From: Jiella soli
GTDB lineage: Bacteria > Pseudomonadota > Alphaproteobacteria > Rhizobiales > Rhizobiaceae
NCBI RefSeq assembly: GCF_020615385.1
Contig: NZ_JAJAVB010000037.1
Location: 62,001-126,000 of the forward strand
Direction of reading: 5' to 3'
Length of the DNA: 64,000 bases
A program made the translations under genes and the position numbers. The notes under the pieces were generated by a model. It did not search any database. It had not been told where the DNA came from and was given only the letters and a program-made list of their open reading frames with translations. Below, piece after piece: positions 58,125 through 64,000 of the stretch (position 1 is its first letter; each line of letters opens with the position of its first letter).

Positions 58125-59114
58125 ATGAACACGGAACATCCGTTTGCGGCCACGGTGACGCGCCGTGCGCTCCTCCAGACAGCCTTGGCCGCAGCCGCCA
58201 TCGCAGGCCTCGACAGGGTCGCGAAAGCACAGATCGCGCCCCGCACCACCTCTCTTCTCCCGGCAAAAAAGGATCCCCTCGCCATGAGCACCATCATCAC
58301 CACGGACGGCACCGAGATCTTCTACAAGGACTGGGGTCCCAGGGACGGCCGCCCCCTCGTTTTCCATCACGGCTGGCCTCTGAGTTCCGATGACTGGGAC
58401 ACCCAGATGCTGTTCTTCCTGGAAAAGGGCTATCGCGTCGTCGCCCATGACCGGCGCGGCCACGGACGCTCCGCTCAGGTGAGCGACGGCCACGACATGG
58501 ACCATTACGCCGCCGATGCAGCGGCGGTGGTCGAGCATCTCGATCTCAGGGATACCATCCATATCGGCCACTCCACCGGCGGCGGCGAAGCGGCCCGCTA
58601 TGTCGCCCGCCATGGCAGGGACCGAGCGTCGAAGCTCGTTCTCATTGCCGCGGTGCCGCCGCTCATGGTGGAAACGCCCGCCAATCCAGGCGGACTGCCG
58701 ATCGCGGTATTCGATGGCCTGCGCAAGGATCTCGCCGGCAACCGGGCGCAGTTCTACGTCGACTTCCCGTCCGGCCCCTTCTACGGCTTCAACCGGCCGG
58801 GCGCCCATCCCGTGCAGAGCATCATCCAGAACTGGTGGCGGCAGGGCATGATGGGCGGTGCGAAGGCGCACTATGACGGGATCAAGGCGTTCTCGGAGAC
58901 CGATTTCACGGATGACCTGAAGAGCATCGAGTTGCCGGCGCTGGTCATGCACAGCCGAGACGACCAGATCGTGCCCTTCGCCGATTCCGCTCCTCTCTCG
59001 GCGAAGCTCCTGAGGAACGCGAGCCTCAAGGTCTACGAGGATCTTCCGCACGGCATGTGCACCACCCATGCCGAGGTCGTGAACCGCGACCTGCTGGCAT
59101 TCATCGCCTCTTAG
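58125..59114 (+). CDS. Alpha/beta hydrolase, non-haem haloperoxidase type, exported
   Basis: A 329-residue enzyme. A Tat-type signal (TVTRRALLQTALAAAAIAGL) is followed by the hydrolase fold: oxyanion FHHGWPLSSDDW, nucleophile Ser150 in IGHSTGGGEAARYV, Asp in HSRDDQIVPF and His in LPHGMCTTHAEV. It belongs to the cofactor-free perhydrolase/chloroperoxidase group, which makes peracids or hydrolyses esters. AAGGAG lies eight bases before the ATG at 58125. Confidence 0.9.
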   Translation: MNTEHPFAATVTRRALLQTALAAAAIAGLDRVAKAQIAPRTTSLLPAKKDPLAMSTIITTDGTEIFYKDWGPRDGRPLVFHHGWPLSSDDWDTQMLFFLEKGYRVVAHDRRGHGRSAQVSDGHDMDHYAADAAAVVEHLDLRDTIHIGHSTGGGEAARYVARHGRDRASKLVLIAAVPPLMVETPANPGGLPIAVFDGLRKDLAGNRAQFYVDFPSGPFYGFNRPGAHPVQSIIQNWWRQGMMGGAKAHYDGIKAFSETDFTDDLKSIELPALVMHSRDDQIVPFADSAPLSAKLLRNASLKVYEDLPHGMCTTHAEVVNRDLLAFIAS

Positions 59115-59472
59115 GCTCGCTGCCCCCTCCCCGCGAGCCCGAGGATCGCCGGCCGTTTCCGCTCGGCCGGCGATCACCCTTCCCGTCGAAATTTGGGAAA
59201 GCTTTCACAGTTGCTGTGAATGACGATGTGACGACGCGCTGCATCGTTGATGGAATCATCTTCGGAAACCTGGCGAACGCCATCCGGCCTGTGAGTCCGT
59301 CAGGCCAGCCAAGCGCGCGACGCGCCCTGTCGTCGTAGCCGTCGATACCGCGGAAACCGAACGTCCCTTTCGGCAACGAACCGCGCCAGAGCGATGCCGA
59401 GCACGATCGTGATGCCGTCCCAAGGAATCGTTGGAATTTCCGGGCACGGCGGACAAGGACAAGGAGACCCCG
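59115..59472. other. Intergenic region with terminator
   Basis: About 360 bp. It starts with the hairpin at 59144-59175 and holds the promoter of the CBS gene. Nothing else is recognised. Confidence 0.35.
59144..59175 (+). terminator. Hairpin after hydrolase gene
   Basis: GATCGCCGGCCG pairs perfectly with CGGCCGGCGATC around an 8-base loop (TTTCCGCT), 30 bp after the stop at 59114. There is no T run. Confidence 0.6.
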
Positions 59473-59910
59473 ATGCTCGTCCGCAACCTCCACCATCGCA
59501 CCTTGCGGCGCCTGGCGGTGATTGATCGCCATTCGAGCATCGGCGCTGCGGCGCTTGCTCTGTGTGCGCCCGGCGTCGGTCTCGTCGTGGTCTGCGACGA
59601 GGCCGGGAATGCCGAAGGGGTGCTCAGCAAATCGGATGTCGTCCGGTACCTGACAAGCACGCCTCCGTCGAACAGGGCGCTGCCGTTGCTGATGTCACGG
59701 ACGATCACGTCCTGCGCACCGGAGGATGACCTTCACGCCGTGTGGAAGGCGATGACCCATCTGAGGCTCCGCAACATTCCCGTCCTCGAGGCGGGAACGA
59801 AGCCCGTCGGCATCCTCGATATTCGCGACGCGATGCAAGCGCTATTCGAGCAGGAGCAACGCCTGAAGATCATGCTGTCCGACTACGTTGCCGGCGTCGG
59901 TTATCGCTAG
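59473..59910 (+). CDS. CBS-domain protein
   Basis: A 145-residue protein with two CBS motifs (HSSIGAAALALCAPGVGLVV to SKSDVVRYL, and DDLHAVWKAMTHLRLRNIPV to DIRDAMQALF). Such pairs bind adenine nucleotides. AAGGAG lies before the ATG at 59473, preferred over an in-frame start 14 codons earlier. It follows the haloperoxidase-like gene and may be a stand-alone sensor. Confidence 0.85.
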   Translation: MLVRNLHHRTLRRLAVIDRHSSIGAAALALCAPGVGLVVVCDEAGNAEGVLSKSDVVRYLTSTPPSNRALPLLMSRTITSCAPEDDLHAVWKAMTHLRLRNIPVLEAGTKPVGILDIRDAMQALFEQEQRLKIMLSDYVAGVGYR

Positions 59911-60121
59911 GAAGCGTCCATTCCGAACGAGCCACGTTGGGGTCAGGAAACCCGCAACTGCGATACGGCTGCACGATCGCCTCGCGCCTCGGCGGCGATG
60001 AAGGAAGGACGTGATGCGGCGCGATCCTTTCAGTCCGGACAACCGACCGCCACGTCGCCGCAGCCTTCGTCGATGATCTCGACCTTTTCGATCAATCCCG
60101 ATCTCACTGAGGAGAAAGACG

Positions 60122-60874
60122 ATGACGACATTCGAAGGGCGGGTTGCCCTGGTCACTGGAGGCAGTTCGGGCATCGGTCTGGCGACTGCCATCGGCCTCG
60201 CGAGGCAGGGAGCGAAGGTTCTGGTGACCGGGCGCCGCCAGGAGGCGCTCGACAAGGCGGTCAATACGCACGTGAACGTGGCTGGTCTCATTGCCGACGT
60301 TGCCGATCCCGGCGACGCCAGGCGCACGATCGATGAAGCCGTCGGCAGATGGGGCCGCCTCGACCTGCTGGTGAACAATGCCGGCGCGGGTGCCATCATG
60401 CCGCTCGGCGAGGCCGATGCGGAGGCGATTGCGGGGATCGTCGCCGTCAACGTCGTCGGACCGAGTATTCTGGCGCGTGAGGCCCTGCCCCATCTCGCTG
60501 CCACGAAGGGATGCATCGTCAACGTCTCGAGCACGTTCGGCCACAAGGCAGGCGCGGGTCTGTCACACTACGCAGCCAGCAAGGCCGCACTGGAGCATCT
60601 GGCCCGCTGCTGGGCGCTCGAACTCGCCGCGCAGGGGATCCGGGTGAATGCGGTGGCCGCCGGCCCAACCGAGTCGGGAGCTCTGACCGGGATGATGGGC
60701 CTCTCCGCGGAGCAGGCGGCTGCTCTGGAGGCAGCGGAGCGCGAGCAGATCCCGCTCGGCCGCCGCGGCAGGCCGGAAGATGTCGCCAGATGGATCCTCA
60801 ACCTCGCCGATCCGGCCTGCGACTGGGTGACCGGCCAGGTCATCTCCATCGACGGCGGCCTCGGCCTGACTTGA
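60122..60874 (+). CDS. SDR family oxidoreductase
   Basis: A 250-residue short-chain dehydrogenase with the cofactor motif TGGSSGIGLATAIGLARQG, NNAG in LLVNNAGAGA, and catalytic Ser/Tyr/Lys (VSSTFGHKAG and SHYAASKAALEHL). The end QVISIDGGLGLT is typical. GAGGAG lies before the ATG. It is the last rightward gene before the regulator cluster. Substrate unknown. Confidence 0.9.
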   Translation: MTTFEGRVALVTGGSSGIGLATAIGLARQGAKVLVTGRRQEALDKAVNTHVNVAGLIADVADPGDARRTIDEAVGRWGRLDLLVNNAGAGAIMPLGEADAEAIAGIVAVNVVGPSILAREALPHLAATKGCIVNVSSTFGHKAGAGLSHYAASKAALEHLARCWALELAAQGIRVNAVAAGPTESGALTGMMGLSAEQAAALEAAEREQIPLGRRGRPEDVARWILNLADPACDWVTGQVISIDGGLGLT

Positions 60875-60978
60875 GCTTTCTGCCGGAGCACGGTTCGGCG
60901 GCACATTCCATCGCGATACGCCGCCGGCCAACAGAGCCATTCGCGGCACTGCCACCCTTCATCCGGCAGCGGCCGAGC

Positions 60979-61695
60979 TCATCTTGGCTCTGAAAGAGCC
61001 AGTGACGCGCCGACCCTCACTTCACGCACCGATGCAGGCAAGGTCTCCCAGGCCCTGATCAGCGCTCCGATCGAGTTCACCTCCATCTTGCGCATGGCGT
61101 TGCCGCGATGCAGCTTGACCGTGACTTCGCTGATGCCGAGCGTGAACGCGATCTGCTTGTTCATCTGTCCCTTGGCCACGTGAGACAGGACTTCCTTCTC
61201 ACGTGGCGTGAGCGTTGCGTGGCGCTCGATATTGAGATTCACGACGACCTGTTTCGCCCGGCGATCGGCGTCCAGAGCGATGCCCGCGGCAATCGCGTCC
61301 AGCAGCGTCTGATCCCTGACGGGCTTGGTCAGGAAGTCGACCGCTCCGGCCTTCATCGCCTCGACGGTCATCGGGATGTCGCCATGCCCCGTCAGGAAGA
61401 CGATCGGCTTCGGATTGCCGTGCCGGGTCAACTGACGCTGCAGGTCCAGTCCGCTCGCTCCCGGCATGCGCACGTCCAGCACCAGACATCCCGGCCTGTC
61501 CAGAACGTCGGCGTCCAGGAGGGCATGGGTCGACGCGAAACCGAGCGCCTGGAATCCCGCCGAAAGGATCAGCTCCGACAGGGAATCCCGAACGGCGGCG
61601 TCGTCATCCACGATGATGACGAGCGCTCGGTCCGTATGCTCGGGCATGTTCCCTATGCCCCGCGGTTCGCGGACGGGTCGATGATCAGCTCGCAT
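60979..61695 (-). CDS. FixJ/NarL-type response regulator 1
   Basis: A 238-residue regulator. The receiver has acceptor Asp74 in LVLDVRMPGASGL and the Lys motif DFLTKPVRD; a LuxR-type HTH follows (ATLTPREKEVLSHVAKGQMN, then GISEVTVKLHRGNAMRKM). AAAGGAG lies eight bases before the ATG at 61695; a shorter start at 61647 is possible. The ATG lies two bases from the stop of the single-domain regulator gene, so all belong to one operon. Confidence 0.85.
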   Translation of the reverse strand: MRADHRPVREPRGIGNMPEHTDRALVIIVDDDAAVRDSLSELILSAGFQALGFASTHALLDADVLDRPGCLVLDVRMPGASGLDLQRQLTRHGNPKPIVFLTGHGDIPMTVEAMKAGAVDFLTKPVRDQTLLDAIAAGIALDADRRAKQVVVNLNIERHATLTPREKEVLSHVAKGQMNKQIAFTLGISEVTVKLHRGNAMRKMEVNSIGALIRAWETLPASVREVRVGASLALSEPR

Positions 61696-61696
61696 G

Positions 61697-62074
61697 TCAC
61701 TCTCCTTTGTCGGTTCGATCCATTGCTTCGCCAATGGCGGTGAGCAGGTTCTGCGCATCGAAAGGCTTGCGAAACAGGCCTTGGATGCCCCGTGCTCGCC
61801 CCTGCTCCGCCAGTTCGTGGCGCCCGGTGATCAGGAAGACCGGAAGCTCCGGACGCTCCTCCTTCACCAGATCGCGAAGGGCGAAACCATCCATCCCAGG
61901 CATGCCGATGTCGGTGATGAGCACGTCGAGGCGGGACAGCCCACTTGCGAGCAGATCCCGTGCGGACAGGAAGCAGAACGCTTCATAGCCGCTGGATTCC
62001 AGAAGTTCCTCCAGCGCTCCGAGGACTGTCGGATCGTCGTCGACGATCGCCACCACCGGTCTTGCGTCGCTCAA
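61697..62074 (-). CDS. Single-domain response regulator
   Basis: A 125-residue receiver, MSDARPVVAIVDDDPTVLGA, with acceptor Asp55 in LITDIGMPGMDGF and Lys in GLFRKPFDA. No output domain. Its start overlaps the stop of the upstream regulator (ATGA), and its stop lies just before the next regulator. It may act as a phosphate sink or relay in the kinase system. Confidence 0.9.
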   Translation of the reverse strand: MSDARPVVAIVDDDPTVLGALEELLESSGYEAFCFLSARDLLASGLSRLDVLITDIGMPGMDGFALRDLVKEERPELPVFLITGRHELAEQGRARGIQGLFRKPFDAQNLLTAIGEAMDRTDKGE

Positions 62075-62718
62075 TCTGGCTCCCCCCGTAACCGGCGGGA
62101 ATGGGTGACGGGTATTCCCAGTCGCTGCGCCATACGCACGAGATCGGCGAACGAAGCCGCCATCATCTTGTGCATCACATTTCTTCTATGCACTTCGAGT
62201 GTCGTTTCACTGATCCCCAGTTCAGCGGCGGCCTGCTTGTTGAGAAGGCCGCTGACGACGAGCGGCAGCACCTCTCGTTCGCGCGGCGTCAGGGCGAGAT
62301 GGCGCTGCTTCAGGTTTTCGATGCCCGCGCGATCCGATCTCCTCTCGCGATCCTGCGCGATCGCCGCTTCGATCGCGGCCATGAGATCTGAAATCCGAGC
62401 CGGCTTGGTCAGGAAGTCGATGGCCCCATGCTTGATGGCCCTGACGGAAGATGGAATGTCGCCGTGCCCCGTCAGGAAGACGATGGGTGGGTGATCGCCT
62501 GCCGCGAACTGCCCTTGCAGATCGAGCCCGTTGATATCCGGCAATTCCAGGTCGAGGATCAGGCAGCTCGGACAGTCCGGCTTTTCCGCCGCGACGTACT
62601 CCCCGGCCGAGCCAAATGCGAGGGACCGCATGTCTTGAGCTTCCAGGAGTTCGCGGAGCGAGTCCCTGATAGCGGCATCGTCGTCGAGGATGAATACTAT
62701 GGGTTCTTCGAGGTTCAT
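62071..62718 (-). CDS. FixJ/NarL-type response regulator 2
   Basis: A 215-residue regulator with acceptor Asp56 in CLILDLELPDINGL, DFLTKPARI and a LuxR HTH (LALTPREREVLPLVVSGLLN, then GISETTLEVHRRNVMHKM). The ATG at 62718 overlaps the stop of the kinase gene (ATGA). It is a paralogue of the protein at 60979. It is the likely direct partner of the kinase. Confidence 0.9.
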   Translation of the reverse strand: MNLEEPIVFILDDDAAIRDSLRELLEAQDMRSLAFGSAGEYVAAEKPDCPSCLILDLELPDINGLDLQGQFAAGDHPPIVFLTGHGDIPSSVRAIKHGAIDFLTKPARISDLMAAIEAAIAQDRERRSDRAGIENLKQRHLALTPREREVLPLVVSGLLNKQAAAELGISETTLEVHRRNVMHKMMAASFADLVRMAQRLGIPVTHSRRLRGEPD

Positions 62719-64000
62719 GCCGTCACCGAATTCGAAAACGGCAATGTGAAGACAAAGCGGGCGCCACGCGGCTCGTTGTTCTCGACCCACAGTCGTCCCC
62801 CATGGGCCTCGACGATCGACCGACAGATCGCCAGCCCCATTCCCATCCCCCCCGCCTTAGTGGTGAAGAAGGGCTCGAAGATTCTGTCGGCGATTTCGAT
62901 GCCCATACCGCAATCGATGATCTCGCTGCGGGCCATGTCCGACTCACGGCGCACATGAAGCTGGAGCACCCTGCCGCTCGGGACGGCATCCATCGCCTCC
63001 ATGCCATTGCGCATCAGATTGACCAGCACCTGCTGGATCTGAACACGGTCCAGCATGAGGACCGGCAGATCGCTCTCGATCTCGACCTCCAGGCGGACAT
63101 GATGCCGGATCGCCTCTTCGGCCATGAGATCGCTCACGACGGTGACGATGCTCTCCAACGCGGTGTCTTGGCGAGCGTCGGTCGACTGGCTGAACAGCGA
63201 GCGGATGCGGCTGACGACATCGGCGGCGGTCGTCGCGCTCTGGATCGCGAGCTCAACGGTCCGCTGTGCCCGCTCGACATTCGGCGGATTTGCAGCAAGC
63301 CATCGCTGGGTCGCGTTCGCGTAGGCGACGATGGCCATCAGAGGCTGATTGACCTCATGCGCGATCGACGCGGACAATTCGGCAAGGCTCGCTGCCTGGC
63401 TCGCCCTCGCAAGCCCTTCCCGGGCCAGTCGCAGTTCCTCCTGCGCCCTCACCTCCCCGTCGATGTCGAGGCAGATGACGTTCCACTGCACGACATTGCC
63501 GTCCTCATCGCGCATCGCGGCGGCTCGCGTCTCGACCCAGCGATACGCACCATCGAACCGCCGGAGACGGTGCCGGCGGGCATAGGGAGCACCGGTCGCG
63601 AGGGAGCGGCCATAGATCTCCCGGACACCAGACAGGTCGTCGGGATGAACTCCGGCCTCGAGCGTACCCGACAGCCGGGACCTGGACGTCTCGTCGAGCA
63701 CCTCGAGCTCATAGCCCAGAAATTCCCGCAACTGTCGGCTGCGGTAGATCGGCTCGCCGTCCGGGGCGGCGCAGTCGATCATCGCGGGAAGTGTCTCGAC
63801 GAGCTGCCGCAAGGTGCGTTCGCTTGCGCGCAATGCGTTCTCGGCGTGCACCTGATCGTCGATGTCATGACAAAGGCCGTACCACTGGACGATCCGCCCG
63901 GTGTGATCGCGCATCGGCTCGGCGCGGCTCGACATCCAGCGATAGGTGCCGTCGGCGCGCCGCAGCCGATACCGCATGGCGAATCCGCCGCCGCTTGCCA
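62715..64000 (-). CDS. PAS sensor histidine kinase, FixL-like (5' end outside window)
   Basis: The visible part of about 428 residues contains the end of a PAS_3-type domain (YRLRRADGTYRWMSSRAEPM), a second PAS (YRSRQLREFLGYELEVLDET, RHRLRRFDGAYRWVETRAAA), the HisKA region with acceptor His in SIAHEVNQPLMAIVAYANAT and an HATPase_c domain (NLMRNGMEAMDAVP, FFTTKAGGMGMGLAICRS). The layout resembles FixL-family kinases, but no haem-binding His region can be judged because the N-terminus is missing. The first visible codons, before MRYRL, read GGGFA, so the gene continues beyond 64000. It heads the operon of three response regulators. Confidence 0.85.
   Translation of the reverse strand, partial: ASGGGFAMRYRLRRADGTYRWMSSRAEPMRDHTGRIVQWYGLCHDIDDQVHAENALRASERTLRQLVETLPAMIDCAAPDGEPIYRSRQLREFLGYELEVLDETSRSRLSGTLEAGVHPDDLSGVREIYGRSLATGAPYARRHRLRRFDGAYRWVETRAAAMRDEDGNVVQWNVICLDIDGEVRAQEELRLAREGLARASQAASLAELSASIAHEVNQPLMAIVAYANATQRWLAANPPNVERAQRTVELAIQSATTAADVVSRIRSLFSQSTDARQDTALESIVTVVSDLMAEEAIRHHVRLEVEIESDLPVLMLDRVQIQQVLVNLMRNGMEAMDAVPSGRVLQLHVRRESDMARSEIIDCGMGIEIADRIFEPFFTTKAGGMGMGLAICRSIVEAHGGRLWVENNEPRGARFVFTLPFSNSVTA

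Noticed and set aside
1-64000. CRISPR array, rRNA operon, complete tRNA or plasmid origin
   Set aside because: No regularly spaced direct repeats, rRNA-like sequence or complete cloverleaf was seen; only the tRNA-Pro half at 32736.

Overview
The window is GC-rich (I estimate mid-60s percent by eye) and looks like an alphaproteobacterial, probably Hyphomicrobiales (Rhizobiales), chromosome. Pointers are FixLJ-type two-component genes, FixK/FNR-type boxes, an HisKA_2-type sensor kinase, a pseudaminic-acid-associated methylase and a tRNA-Pro integration site. The genus cannot be fixed from the sequence.

Region 1 (1-13.5 kb) is a stress/metal island full of wrecked genes. Intact members are an ECF sigma factor (left edge), a PfkB sugar kinase, an MgtC/DUF4010 protein, PEP synthase, two YeeE/YedE half-proteins and a UspA-like protein. 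Between them lie remnants: an internally deleted P-type ATPase, an AI-2E exporter stub, MacA/MacB stubs, a truncated Mg-type P-ATPase ending in an IS3 scrap, and a multicopper oxidase start joined to a cytochrome c end. Four TTGA-N6-(T/G)CAA boxes (FixK/FNR type) precede surviving or dead genes, so this was probably an oxygen-limitation regulon.

Region 2 (13.5-18.7 kb) is a copper-handling operon on the minus strand: His-rich secreted protein, small lipoprotein, TolC-like lipoprotein, multicopper oxidase, cupredoxin and CusF-like protein. A remnant of a DNA-binding gene with a terminator follows.

Region 3 (19.1-28.6 kb, minus strand) is the most unusual part. Seven genes, nearly all overlapping, encode a pore-loop ion channel, a DUF2254 membrane protein, a UPF0182 membrane protein, two membrane-anchored PadR-like winged-helix proteins flanking a 53-residue membrane peptide, and an 839-residue secreted protein built of about 35 curlin-like Q-x-G repeats. 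No csgG/E/F-type curli secretion gene is visible. I regard this as a candidate undescribed amyloid/envelope system. A pseudaminic-acid-associated methylase and its coupled unknown partner follow (29.3-31.6 kb).

Region 4 (32.7 to about 43.5 kb) is an integrative element at a tRNA-Pro(CGG) 3' half: tyrosine integrase, excisionase-like protein, P63C-domain protein, a chain of overlapping small genes (HIRAN protein, zinc-finger-like protein, double-HTH protein) and short unknown genes. It has conspicuous palindromic operators and an AT-rich right end with a LysR-type HTH-only gene. The right attachment site was not found by eye.

Region 5 (43.7-64 kb) is ordinary accessory chromosome: a response regulator/HisKA_2 kinase pair, an ABC-F ATPase, and a LysR-flanked oxidation/detoxification cluster (aldehyde dehydrogenase, three alpha/beta hydrolases, SDRs, NmrA-like protein, AhpD-like protein, cupin, TetR-like proteins). 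It ends with a CBS protein and a FixLJ-type operon of one kinase and three response regulators running off the right edge.
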